The notes beneath the pieces are model-generated. The model searched no databases, was not told where the DNA came from, and worked only from the letters and a program-made list of their open reading frames with translations. The position numbers were made by a program, and so were the translations under genes. A stretch of 53,551 nucleotides of DNA, taken from NCBI RefSeq assembly GCF_900491935.1, contig NZ_UEXK01000004.1:3032292-3085842 (forward strand). The letters run 5' to 3'. This document shows, in pieces, positions 5,472 through 13,769 of this stretch. How positions within the stretch are numbered: the stretch's first letter is position 1; the number at the start of each line of letters is the position of its first letter. Source of the stretch: Klenkia terrae (GTDB taxonomy: Bacteria > Actinomycetota > Actinomycetes > Mycobacteriales > Geodermatophilaceae).

Positions 5472-8417
5472 GTGTCGGAGGGCCGTGCCACCATCGCCGA
5501 CGTGCCGCAGTGGGTCGAGGGTGCGCTCGTCGGGCGGGCCGGGGAGCTGTCCCGGCTGACCGCCTCCGTCGACCGTGCCCGCGAGGGCCGACCGTCGGCG
5601 GTGCTCGTCGCCGGGGACGCCGGGGTGGGCAAGAGCCGGCTGCTCACCGAGGTCGCCCGGCACGCCGGTGCCTGCGGCGTCCGGGTGCTCACCGGGCACT
5701 GCCTGGACCTCGGCGACGTCGGGCTGCCCTACCTGCCCTTCGTGGACCTGCTGCGCCCGCTGCGCGAGGAGCCGCCGGCGGCCGCCCGCCGTCCCGCGGT
5801 GGCCCCGCTGCTGGCCGCGCCCGGCGCCGCGGCCCGCCCCGAGGGCGCCGACGACCGGCTCCAGCTGTTCGAGGGCGTGGCCGGCCTGCTCGGCGAGCTC
5901 GCCGCCGAGCAGCCGCTGCTGCTGGTGCTGGAGGACCTGCACTGGGCCGACCGGTCCAGTCGCGACCTGCTGCGCTACCTGCTGGCCCGCCTCGTCGACG
6001 AGCCGGTGGCCCTGCTGGCCAGCTACCGCAGCGACGACCTGCACCGCCGGCACCCGCTGCGCCCGCTGCTGGCCGAGCTGGCCCGCCTGCCCGGCGTCGA
6101 GCGGCTGGACCGGGCCCCGCTGCCGGACGCCGAGATGGCCGACCTGGTCCGCGCCGTGGCCGCCGGCGACGGCGGGGTCGCCGAGGGCGTCGTCGCCGAC
6201 GTGGTCTCCCGGGCCGAGGGCAACGCGTTCTACGCCGAGGAGCTGCTGGCCGCCGGGGTCCGCGGCGGCGCGCTGCCGCTGGGGCTCACCGAGGTGCTGC
6301 TGACCCGGGTCGAGGAGCTGGGCGAGGCCGCCCAGCAGGTGTTGCGGGTGGCCGCCGTCGCCGGCCGCCGGGTCCCGCACGCCCTGCTCGCCGCGGTCGC
6401 CGGGCTCGACGGCCCGGCACTGGACGCCGCGGTGGGGGAGACGGTGTCCCGGCACCTGCTCGTCGTGGACCCCGACGGGCGCTACCGGTTCCGGCACGCC
6501 CTGCTGCGCGAGGCGGTGCTGGCCGACCTGCTGCCCGGCGAGCGGACCCGGCTGCACGCCGCGGTGGCCGCCCGGCTGCGCGCCGACGGCACCGGCACCG
6601 CCGCCGAGCTCGCCCACCACGCCCGGGGGAGCAACGACCTGCCGGCCGCCTTCGCCGCCGCGCTGCAGGCCGCCGACGAGGCCGCCGCGGTCGGCGCGCC
6701 GGCCGAGGCGCTGCAGCAGCTGGAGAGCGCGCTCACCCTCTGGCCCGCGGTGCCCGGCCAGCACGCCGCGGTCCCCGACGGCGAGGTCGGCCTGCTGCTG
6801 CGCGCCGCCGCCCAGGCCCGCTCGGCGGGGGAGCTGCACCGCGGGGCCTCGCTGCTGCGGGCCGCCCGGGACCTGGTGGCCGGCCGCCCCGACGCCGCGC
6901 TCGCCGCCCGGGTGCACCACCGGCTGGCCCAGCTGCTGCTCCGCCTGGACGACGTCCCCGGCGCGGTCGAGGCCGCCGAGCGGGCCGTCGAGCTGGCCCC
7001 CGTCGAGCCCCTGGGGCCCGACCGGGTCTGGGCGCTGGCCACCCGGGCGCGCACCGCCTGGGCCGCCGGCGGGCAGGACGACATCGGCGAGCAGGCCGCC
7101 CGGGAGGCGCTGCAGGGCGCCGAGGCGCTGGGCCTGGAGGACGCGTGGTCGGACACCGTCATCTCGCTGGCCCGGATGACCGGCGGCGGCGACCCGGGCA
7201 CCCGCACCGCCCGGCTCACCGAGGCGCTGGCCCGCGCCCGCCGGGCCGGGGACCCCGACGTGGAGATGCGGGCGGCGTTCAACCTGGCCTCGGCCGCCTA
7301 CGAGGACGGCGACCTGGCCGCGGCCGCGGGCTGGATCGACCCGGCCGTGCGCCGCGCCCACGAGCTGGGCGTGGAGTGGAGCTACTACCCGGCCGAGCTG
7401 CGCTTCCTGCAGGTGCTCGTCCGGATCGGGGCCGGTGACTGGGACGGTGCGCGGGCCGCGGCCGAGGAGCTGGGCCGGGTGCCCGACACCGCCGCGCACG
7501 TCCGGGTCGCCGGGCTGCACGTGGCGATCGCCCGGGGCGAGGACGGGCTGACCGAGCAGGTGGAGCAGGCCGAGGCGGTGGCCCAGCGGATGGGGCGAGC
7601 CAGCCTGCTGCTGTCGGCCGGCAGCGCGGGGGTGGAGCTGGCCGGCTGGCGCGGGGACGCCGCGGCGGCGGTCGCGGTCACCGAGCGCACCGTCCGGCGG
7701 GTGCGCGAGGTGTGGCCGCTGGACTTCCTCGTCGCCGTCCGGCTCGTCGCGCTGTGCGTGGGCACGGTGGCCGACGCTGCGGCCGCCGCGCGGGCCACCG
7801 GCGACGCCGCGACCGCCGACCGGTGGGTGCAGACCGGCGAGCGGCTGGCCGAGCTCGCCGACGAGGCGCAGGCCGTCTTCGCCGAGCACGTGGGCCCGGT
7901 GCTGTGGGAGGGCCGGGCATGGGCCCTGCGGCTGGACGCCGAGCGCGGCCGGCTGCACGGCCGGGTCGACCCTGCGGCGTGGGCGGCCGTCGTCGCCGCG
8001 TTCGACGGCCGCGACGTGCACGAGCGCGCCCGCAGCCGGGCCCGGGAGGCCGAGGCGCTGCTGGCGGCCGGTGACCGGGAGGCGGCGCTCGACGCCGCCC
8101 GGGACGCGCACGCGGTGGCGCAGCAGCTGGGTGCCCGGCCGCTGCGCGCGCGGGTCGAGGCGCTGGCCCGGCGCGGCCGGCTGGACCTCGGCCTGCCCGG
8201 CGTGCGGGTCGCCGACCCGGCGGCGGTCTTCACCCCGCGCGAGGCCGAGGTGCTCGCGCTGGTCGCCCGGGGGATGACCAACCGGCAGGTCGGCGCGGCG
8301 CTCTACATCAGCGAGAAGACCGCCAGCGTGCACCTGTCCCGGGTGCTGGCGAAGCTGGGCGCCTCCGGGCGGACCGAGGCCGTGGCGATCGCCGCCGAGC
8401 GGGGACTGCTGCCGTGA
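5472..8417 (+). CDS. Large LuxR-family ATPase regulator (LAL/MalT-like)
   Basis: 981 residues. N-terminal STAND/AAA-type ATPase: VGRAGEL entry motif, Walker A GDAGVGKSR at about residues 48-56, Walker B LLLVLEDLHWAD near residue 155. A long Ala/Leu-rich helical middle (about 350-900) reads as TPR-like repeats. The C-terminus is a LuxR/GerE HTH (FTPREAEVLALVARG ... ISEKTASVHLSRVL) in the last 65 residues. Such proteins bind ATP and an inducer, oligomerise and activate transcription. GTG at 5472 is used; a second GTG at 5502 is possible, and neither has a good ribosome site. It overlaps the next gene by 4 bases (GTGA), so the two are co-translated. Regulon unknown. Confidence 0.88.
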   Translation: MSEGRATIADVPQWVEGALVGRAGELSRLTASVDRAREGRPSAVLVAGDAGVGKSRLLTEVARHAGACGVRVLTGHCLDLGDVGLPYLPFVDLLRPLREEPPAAARRPAVAPLLAAPGAAARPEGADDRLQLFEGVAGLLGELAAEQPLLLVLEDLHWADRSSRDLLRYLLARLVDEPVALLASYRSDDLHRRHPLRPLLAELARLPGVERLDRAPLPDAEMADLVRAVAAGDGGVAEGVVADVVSRAEGNAFYAEELLAAGVRGGALPLGLTEVLLTRVEELGEAAQQVLRVAAVAGRRVPHALLAAVAGLDGPALDAAVGETVSRHLLVVDPDGRYRFRHALLREAVLADLLPGERTRLHAAVAARLRADGTGTAAELAHHARGSNDLPAAFAAALQAADEAAAVGAPAEALQQLESALTLWPAVPGQHAAVPDGEVGLLLRAAAQARSAGELHRGASLLRAARDLVAGRPDAALAARVHHRLAQLLLRLDDVPGAVEAAERAVELAPVEPLGPDRVWALATRARTAWAAGGQDDIGEQAAREALQGAEALGLEDAWSDTVISLARMTGGGDPGTRTARLTEALARARRAGDPDVEMRAAFNLASAAYEDGDLAAAAGWIDPAVRRAHELGVEWSYYPAELRFLQVLVRIGAGDWDGARAAAEELGRVPDTAAHVRVAGLHVAIARGEDGLTEQVEQAEAVAQRMGRASLLLSAGSAGVELAGWRGDAAAAVAVTERTVRRVREVWPLDFLVAVRLVALCVGTVADAAAAARATGDAATADRWVQTGERLAELADEAQAVFAEHVGPVLWEGRAWALRLDAERGRLHGRVDPAAWAAVVAAFDGRDVHERARSRAREAEALLAAGDREAALDAARDAHAVAQQLGARPLRARVEALARRGRLDLGLPGVRVADPAAVFTPREAEVLALVARGMTNRQVGAALYISEKTASVHLSRVLAKLGASGRTEAVAIAAERGLLP

Positions 8418-8971
8418 GCCGGGTGCTGACCGCCCCGCTGTGGTGGGTCGTCGAGCGCGCCGCGGCCGGGCCGTACCTCCGCCGCGACGCCGACAGGTTC
8501 GCCGAGTGCCTGCCCCGGCCGGCGTGGTCGGGGCTGTCGCCGCGGGCCCGGTTCGGCCGGTTGGTGGTGCACCCCCCGGAGTTCCGCTCCGTGGTGCACT
8601 ACCGGCTCACCCCGCTGCCGGCCGTCCTCCGCTGGCTGCTGCGCCGGGCCTACCCGCCGCTGCCCACGCTGCACATCGGCGCCCCGCACGTCGGGCCCGG
8701 GCTGTTCGTCGAGCACGGCTTCGGCACCGTGCTGACCGCGGCGTCGGTGGGGGAGGACTGCTGGGTCAACCAGGGCGTGACGGTCGGCCACACCGGCCGG
8801 GGTCAACCGGTCATCGGCGACCGGGTGCGGCTGGGTGCCGGTGCGGTCGTGGTCGGCCCGGTGCACGTGGGCGACGGCGCGGTGGTCGGCGCCGGCGCGG
8901 TGGTGCGCAGCGACGTCCCGGCCGGCGCCGTCGTGGTGCCGCCGGAGGCCGGCCGGCTCGACCGGCCCTGA
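8414..8971 (+). CDS. Hexapeptide-repeat acyltransferase, serine acetyltransferase-like
   Basis: 185 residues. The C-terminal half shows left-handed beta-helix hexapeptides (VGEDCWVNQGVTVGH, IGDRVRLGAGAVVVGPVHVG, VVGAGAVVRSDVPAGAV) with the FVEHGFGTVL segment typical of CysE-type serine O-acetyltransferases and related sugar acetyltransferases. It is shorter than typical CysE and no cysK is nearby, so the acceptor may not be serine. The GTG start overlaps the stop of the LuxR-family regulator (GTGA), so it is translationally coupled to a large activator, an unusual pairing for a cysteine-synthesis gene. Confidence 0.75.
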   Translation: MSRVLTAPLWWVVERAAAGPYLRRDADRFAECLPRPAWSGLSPRARFGRLVVHPPEFRSVVHYRLTPLPAVLRWLLRRAYPPLPTLHIGAPHVGPGLFVEHGFGTVLTAASVGEDCWVNQGVTVGHTGRGQPVIGDRVRLGAGAVVVGPVHVGDGAVVGAGAVVRSDVPAGAVVVPPEAGRLDRP

Positions 8972-9000
8972 TCCCCCTGGTGGTCCCCGCCGGGAGGGGC

Positions 9001-9006
9001 CAGGGT
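9001..9006 (+). promoter_or_regulatory. Leaderless -10 (CAGGGT) for the cupin gene
   Basis: CAGGGT, 6 bases before GTG 9013. GGAGG in between is too close to the start codon to act as a normal Shine-Dalgarno site. Confidence 0.4.
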
Positions 9007-9012
9007 GGAGGG

Positions 9013-9504
9013 GTGCCCGACGACCTGGTCCGCAGTCCCAGCGGGGTGCTCGTGCCCGCCTCGATCGACCCGTTCCACCGGGTGCTGCACCACGTGGCGC
9101 CGTCCGGGCTGGTGGGCGGCACCGCGCAGACCAGCGGGATGCGCCGGCGGGAGGCGATCAGCGGGACGACGGTCGGGGCCCGCAACCTGTGGATGGGGCA
9201 GACCCACGTGCCCGGCGCGACGAACTCGGGCAACCACCACCACGGGGCGTCGGAGACCGCGATCTACGTCGTCTCGGGCACGCCGCGGTTCGTGTTCCTC
9301 GACCTCGAGGGCGACGAGCCGGTGGAGCGGGTGGTGCAGACCGCGCCGGGGGACTACGTGTTCGTGCCGCCGTGGGTGCCGCACCGCGAGGAGAACCCGG
9401 ACCCCGACGTGGAGGCGGTGGTCGTCATCGCCCGCACCACCCAGGAGGCGGTCGTGGTCAACCTCGCCGGCCTGGACTGGTCCGAGGTCGACGTCCGGGG
9501 CTGA
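9013..9504 (+). CDS. Cupin-domain protein
   Basis: 163 residues. A single cupin barrel: motif 1 NHHHGASETAIYVVSG and motif 2 PGDYVFVPPWVPHREENP, supplying the usual His/His/Glu...His metal ligands. Small cupins of this type are metal-dependent dioxygenases, isomerases or binding proteins; nothing here fixes the substrate. The GTG start at 9013 gives a natural N-terminus (PDDLVRSPSGVLVPAS). The stop TGA abuts the stop of the opposite-strand helicase in the palindrome TGATCA, so the convergent genes have no gap. Confidence 0.75.
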   Translation: MPDDLVRSPSGVLVPASIDPFHRVLHHVAPSGLVGGTAQTSGMRRREAISGTTVGARNLWMGQTHVPGATNSGNHHHGASETAIYVVSGTPRFVFLDLEGDEPVERVVQTAPGDYVFVPPWVPHREENPDPDVEAVVVIARTTQEAVVVNLAGLDWSEVDVRG

Positions 9505-11271
9505 TCAGAGCATCGTGCGCAGGCGCTCCCGGCGCATGCGCAGCACGTCCACCGACGCCGACGCCGACGGCGGGCCGGGCACGGACTGACGCAGCTGGGT
9601 GTGCACCACCGCGTGCGGGGTGGAGGTCTTCGCCGAGACCCGGGAGACCAGCCGGTTGATCTCCCGGCGCAGGTCGGCGGCATCCCGCCAGCCGTTGGTC
9701 TCCTCCTCGGGGTGCTCGTCGACCAGCATGAACTCGTCGGTGTCGGCCCGGTGGCTGGCCGCGATCCGCAGCCGCAGCTCGTCGTCCCGCTTGCTCAGCA
9801 GCTCGGCGGTCTGCTCGGGGGTGAGCAGGCCGGGGATGCCGACGAACTCGGCCTCGTCGTCCCCGAGCGGGGTGGCCGGCCGGTTGCCGGCGCCGGTGTG
9901 CGCCGTCCCGCCGTGCAGCACGTGGGCGAAGCGGGCGTCGGCCTCCAGGGCCTCCCACTTCTGCAGCTCGCCCTCGCGGGGCTCGCGCTCGGGCAGGTCG
10001 AGCTGCTCGAGGTCCTCCTCGGTCTTCCGCGGCGGCGGCATGACGTGGTTGCGCTGCTCCTCCATCGTCGCGGCCAGCGCCAGCAGCGGCCGGACGGCGG
10101 GGAGGAACACCGTCGCGGACTCCTTCGGGTCCCGTGCGCGGACGACGCGGCCGACGGCCTGGGCGAAGAACAGCGGCGTCCGGTAGGAGGTCATCCAGGC
10201 CAGGACGGCGGCCCGGGGGATGTCGACGCCCTCGGAGACCATCCGCACGCAGACCGCGATCCGGGCCGAGCCGGTGGCGAACCGCTCGATCTTCTTCGAG
10301 GCCTTCGGGTCGTCGGAGAGGATCAGCTCGGGGGCCTTGCCGGTGATCCGGCGGACGATCTTGGCGTAGGCGCGGGCGTCGTCCTGGTCGGAGGCGAGCA
10401 CCAGCCCGGCGGCGTCGGGCATGCCGTGCTCGCGCAGGTGGGTGATCCGCTCGTCCATCGCGGCGATGACGTGCGGCACCCACTGGCCCTTGGGGTCCAG
10501 CACGGTGCGCCAGGCGGCCATCTCGACGCTCTTGGTGCCGGCCTCGGTGAGCGAGGCGGCGATGACCTCGCCGGCGGAGTTCCGCCAGCGCGCGGTGCCG
10601 GTGTAGGCGGCGAAGACCACGGGCCGGACGACGCTGTCGGCCAGCGCCTCCTTGTAGCCGTAGGTGTAGTCGGCGCGGGAGGCCAGGCCGACGCCGCGCT
10701 CGCCGTCGTCGGCCTCGAAGGTGTCCTCCTCGTAGCGCACGAAGGGGATCCGCTCGTCGACCTTGGTGCGGAACGGCGTCCCGGTCAGGCACACCCGGCG
10801 ACGGGCGCTGCCGAAGGCCTCGGCGACGGCCTCGCCCCAGGACAGGCCGTCGCCGGCGTGGTGGATCTCGTCCAGGATGACCAGCGTCTTGACCGTGGTG
10901 GAGCGGGCGGCGTGCAGCATCGGCTTGCCGGCGACCTGGGCGTAGGTGGTCACGTAGCCCTGGGTGCCCGCCCGGACCGGGCCGACGGCGTTGGTCAGGC
11001 CGGGGTCCAGCACGATGCCGGCGCGGTCGGCGGCGTCGGCCCACTGCAGGCGCAGGTGGTCGGTCGGGGCGACGACGACGATGCGGGCGATCTCGCGGCG
11101 CTGCAGCAGCCGGGCGGCCAGCGTCAGGGCGAAGGTCGTCTTGCCGGCGCCGGGGGTCGCGGTGACCAGGAAGTCCTTGGGGGACTCCTCCTCGTAGCGC
11201 TCCAGCGCCTGCTGCTGCCAGGCCCGGAGGGGGCGTGCGCCGGCGGCGTAGACGGGTGCAGGAGAGGCCAT
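9505..11271 (-). CDS. SF2 DEAD/DEAH-box helicase
   Basis: 588 residues. Helicase core: Walker A TATPGAGKTTFA near residues 35-46, motif II DEIH in LVILDEIHHAG near 130, motif III TGTPFRTK, and motif VI with QAVGRVVRARDP. The arrangement resembles Res/XPB-like ATP-dependent DNA translocases. The C-terminal 200 residues, including AHTGAGNRPATPLGDDEAEF, are charged and of unknown fold. ATG 11271 (MASPAPVYAAG) was preferred to ATG 11283 because GATGGT lies exactly 7 bases before it. It neighbours XPB on the same strand, separated by a PIN gene on the other strand, which suggests a DNA-repair or genome-defence role. Confidence 0.85.
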   Translation of the reverse strand: MASPAPVYAAGARPLRAWQQQALERYEEESPKDFLVTATPGAGKTTFALTLAARLLQRREIARIVVVAPTDHLRLQWADAADRAGIVLDPGLTNAVGPVRAGTQGYVTTYAQVAGKPMLHAARSTTVKTLVILDEIHHAGDGLSWGEAVAEAFGSARRRVCLTGTPFRTKVDERIPFVRYEEDTFEADDGERGVGLASRADYTYGYKEALADSVVRPVVFAAYTGTARWRNSAGEVIAASLTEAGTKSVEMAAWRTVLDPKGQWVPHVIAAMDERITHLREHGMPDAAGLVLASDQDDARAYAKIVRRITGKAPELILSDDPKASKKIERFATGSARIAVCVRMVSEGVDIPRAAVLAWMTSYRTPLFFAQAVGRVVRARDPKESATVFLPAVRPLLALAATMEEQRNHVMPPPRKTEEDLEQLDLPEREPREGELQKWEALEADARFAHVLHGGTAHTGAGNRPATPLGDDEAEFVGIPGLLTPEQTAELLSKRDDELRLRIAASHRADTDEFMLVDEHPEEETNGWRDAADLRREINRLVSRVSAKTSTPHAVVHTQLRQSVPGPPSASASVDVLRMRRERLRTML

Positions 11272-11278
11272 GGCGTCG

Positions 11279-11284
11279 ACCATC
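11279..11284 (-). promoter_or_regulatory. Leaderless -10 (GATGGT) for the helicase gene
   Basis: GATGGT on the minus strand, 7 bases before ATG 11271; it helps choose that start over the ATG at 11283. Confidence 0.35.
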
Positions 11285-11471
11285 TTGACCCGGGATCGAC
11301 CGACACGCCCAGCCCGGGTTGCCCTGGGCATGCCGTCGCCCGTCGTGTAGTGGAGCCGGTCGCACCTCGCTGACCTGCGGATTCACCCGGCACCGCGGAT
11401 GATCTGTGGTCAGGGTCTCGCCGGGGCTGGACCGTTCCGTCCCGTCGGCCCCGCAGACCACGCGGGGCCGC

Positions 11472-11477
11472 TACGGT
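11472..11477 (+). promoter_or_regulatory. Leaderless -10 (TACGGT) for the PIN-domain gene
   Basis: TACGGT, 7 bases before ATG 11485; the same hexamer serves the gene at 29748. Confidence 0.5.
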
Positions 11478-11484
11478 CCCGCGC

Positions 11485-11877
11485 ATGACGCGGATCGTGC
11501 TGGACGCACCGACGCTGCTGCACGTCGTCTCCGGCGGTGCGGAGATCGGGCCCGCTCACCAGCTGGTGGCCCCGCAGTCGCTGCGGCCGCAGGCGCTGGC
11601 GCTGTTGTTCGCCGCGGTCGGTCGGGGCGAGCTGACCGAGGCGGCCGCCCGGGAGCAGCACGAGGCGATGACCCGGCTGAAGGTGCGGTCGCTGGGGGAC
11701 CGGGTGAGCCGCTGGACCGCCTGGGGCATCGCCCGCGACCACGGGCTGGACCTCGCCGTCGCCGAGTACCTGGCGGTCACCCGCCTGCAGGCCGACGTGT
11801 TCGTCAGCGTCGACGAGGCGGCCCGGGCCCGCGCCGAGGGCATCGTGCCGGTGGGCGGGCCGGAGCTGCTGCGCTGA
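11485..11877 (+). CDS. PIN-domain protein (VapC-like fold)
   Basis: 130 residues. It starts MTRIVLDAPTLLHVV, the first PIN-fold strand with its Asp, and carries two further conserved segments, LAVAEYLAVTRLQADVFVSVD near the C-terminus and a helical middle (LGDRVSRWTAWGIA). PIN domains are Mg-dependent RNases, often toxins. No VapB-type antitoxin gene lies next to it, so it is either an orphan toxin-like protein or a chromosomal RNase. Leaderless start with TACGGT 7 bases upstream. It lies between two helicase genes on the other strand and ends in a shared terminator. Confidence 0.75.
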   Translation: MTRIVLDAPTLLHVVSGGAEIGPAHQLVAPQSLRPQALALLFAAVGRGELTEAAAREQHEAMTRLKVRSLGDRVSRWTAWGIARDHGLDLAVAEYLAVTRLQADVFVSVDEAARARAEGIVPVGGPELLR

Positions 11878-11930
11878 GTGCACGACTGCGGTGGTCCCGG
11901 AGCCCGGATGACCACCGCAGTCGTGCACTC
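11876..11930. terminator. 21-bp perfect-stem bidirectional terminator
   Basis: Arms 11876-11896 and 11910-11930 pair perfectly around a 13-base loop. It lies between the convergent PIN and XPB genes; the left arm begins within the PIN stop codon and the right arm ends 5 bases before the XPB stop. No U tract on either strand. Confidence 0.85.
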
Positions 11931-11934
11931 GGCG

Positions 11935-13620
11935 TCAGTCGGCGGTGGGCTCGACCCAGTCGGGGCCGTTGACCTCGCCGCGGCCGGCCAGGTCGGCGGC
12001 GTCGACGATCGTGTACGCGTAGCCCTGCTCGGCGAGGAACCGCTGGCGGTGTGCGGCGTACTCGCTGTCCAGGGTGTCCCGGCTGACCACGGTGTAGAAG
12101 TGCGCCGTCCGGCCGTCGGCCTTGGGGCGCAGCACCCGGCCCAGCCGCTGGGCCTCCTCCTGCCGGGACCCGAACGTGCCCGACACCTGGACGGCGACCG
12201 CGGCCTCGGGCAGGTCGATCGAGAAGTTGGCGACCTTGGAGACCACCAGCGTCTTGATCTCGCCGGTGCGGAAGGCGGCGAACAGCCGCTCGCGCTCCTT
12301 GTTCGTCGTGGACCCCTGGATGACCGGGGCGTCCAGGGCGGTGCCGAGCTCCTCGAGCTGGTCGAGGTAGGCGCCGATGACGAGCTTCTGCTCCTCGGGG
12401 TGCCGCTCCAGGATCCGGCGGATCACCGGCATCTTGGACTGCGCGGTCGCCGCGATCTTGTAGCGCTCCTCGGGCTCGGCGACCGCGTAGGTCATCCGCT
12501 CCTCGTCGTCCAGGGCGACCCGGACCTCGATGCACTCGGCCGGGGCGATGTAGCCCTGCGCCTCGATGTCCCGCCACGGGGCGTCGTAGCGCTTGGGACC
12601 GATGAGGGAGAAGACGTCGTCCTCGCGACCGTCCTCGCGCACCAGCGTGGCCGTGAGGCCCAGCCGGCGGCGGGACTGCAGGTCGGCGGCGAGCCGGAAG
12701 ATCGGCGCGGGGAGCAGGTGCACCTCGTCGTAGACGATCAGGCCCCAGTCCTGGGCGTCGAAGAGGTCCAGGTGCCGGTACTCGCCCTTCCGGCGGGTGG
12801 TGATCACCTGGTAGGTCGCGATGGTGACCGGGCGGATCTCCTTGCGCTCGCCGGAGTACTCGCCGATCTCCTCCTCGGTGAGCGTGGTGCGGGCGATGAG
12901 CTCGCGCTTCCACTGCCGGCCGGCGACGGTGTTGGTGACCAGGATCAGCGTGGTCGCCTTGGCCTCGGCCATCGCCGCGGCGCCGACCAGGGTCTTGCCG
13001 GCCCCGCAGGGCAGCACGACCACGCCGGACCCGCCGGCCCAGAACCCGTCGACGGCCTCCTGCTGGTAGTCCCGCAGGTGCCAGTCGGCCTGGTCGAGTT
13101 CGATCGGGTGCGCCTGGCCGTCGACGTAGCCGGCGAGGTCCTCGGCCGGCCAACCCACCTTGAGCAGCGCCTGCTTGAGCCGGCCGCGCTCGGAGGCGTG
13201 CACCTGGATGGTGTCGTCGTCGATCCGGGCGCCCAGCATCGGGGCGACCTTCTTGCTCCGGGCGACCTCGGTCAGCACGGCGCGGTCGGTGGTGGTCAGC
13301 ACCAGCCCGTGCACCGGGTTGTTGGCCAGCGTGAGCCGGCCGAAGCGGTCCATCGTGTCGGCGACGTCGACCAGCAGCGCGTGCGGCACCGGGTAGCGGC
13401 TGAACCGCACCAGGGCGTCGACGACCTGCTCGGCGTCGTGGCCGGCGGCGCGTGCGTTCCACAGCGCCAGGGGGGTGACCCGGTAGGTGTGCACGTGCTC
13501 CGGCGAGCGCTCCAGCTCGGCGAAGGGTGCGATCGCGGCCCGGCACTCCTTGCTCTGCGGGTGGTCGACCTCCAGCAGCAGGGTCTTGTCGGACTGGACG
13601 ATCAGGGGGCCGTCGCTCAC
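11935..13620 (-). CDS. XPB/Ssl2-type DNA repair helicase
   Basis: 561 residues. N-terminal region IVQSDKTLLLEVDHP ... RFSRYPVPHALLVDVADTMDR is the helicase-associated domain seen in bacterial XPB. Core: LRDYQQEAVDGFW (Q-like motif), Walker A LPCGAGKTLVG near 207-217, DEVH motif near 293, RED-like LTATLVREDGREDDVF, and GSRQEEAQRLGRVLRPK (motif VI). XPB is a 3'-5' DNA translocase; in eukaryotes it belongs to TFIIH, while the bacterial form's pathway is not settled. GTG at 13620 follows GAAGGA. The partner-like gene at 15154-17385 is on the same strand. In M. tuberculosis the equivalents are Rv0861c and Rv0862c (from memory). Confidence 0.93.
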   Translation of the reverse strand: MSDGPLIVQSDKTLLLEVDHPQSKECRAAIAPFAELERSPEHVHTYRVTPLALWNARAAGHDAEQVVDALVRFSRYPVPHALLVDVADTMDRFGRLTLANNPVHGLVLTTTDRAVLTEVARSKKVAPMLGARIDDDTIQVHASERGRLKQALLKVGWPAEDLAGYVDGQAHPIELDQADWHLRDYQQEAVDGFWAGGSGVVVLPCGAGKTLVGAAAMAEAKATTLILVTNTVAGRQWKRELIARTTLTEEEIGEYSGERKEIRPVTIATYQVITTRRKGEYRHLDLFDAQDWGLIVYDEVHLLPAPIFRLAADLQSRRRLGLTATLVREDGREDDVFSLIGPKRYDAPWRDIEAQGYIAPAECIEVRVALDDEERMTYAVAEPEERYKIAATAQSKMPVIRRILERHPEEQKLVIGAYLDQLEELGTALDAPVIQGSTTNKERERLFAAFRTGEIKTLVVSKVANFSIDLPEAAVAVQVSGTFGSRQEEAQRLGRVLRPKADGRTAHFYTVVSRDTLDSEYAAHRQRFLAEQGYAYTIVDAADLAGRGEVNGPDWVEPTAD

Positions 13621-13709
13621 AGGTGTCCTTCGGCTAGGAGCAGGTACTCCACGGTAACCACCGCTACCGACAGGTTGCTCCCGCCGCGGGCGGTGCCGCG
13701 GGTCACCGT

Positions 13710-13749
13710 GCAGTCATCGGGCCGCGTCACGACGCGACCCGATGACTGC
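13710..13749 (-). terminator. Hairpin after the cyclopropane synthase gene
   Basis: Arms 13710-13728 and 13731-13749 pair over 19 positions with one imperfect pair. That pair is C.A in plus-strand RNA but G.U in minus-strand RNA, so the hairpin fits the minus-strand transcript of the gene ending at 13770. Confidence 0.75.
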
Positions 13750-13769
13750 GAGGCGACCCTCTGTGCGGC

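Noticed and set aside
5307-8333. Minus-strand open frame of about 1000 codons opposite the LuxR-family regulator
   Set aside because: It is an antisense shadow caused by high GC: repetitive Gly/Arg/Gln composition, no domains, while the plus strand encodes a complete ATPase/HTH protein.
11485-11877. Type II toxin-antitoxin pair
   Set aside because: The PIN protein is present, but no antitoxin-like frame lies upstream or downstream, so a TA system is not supported.
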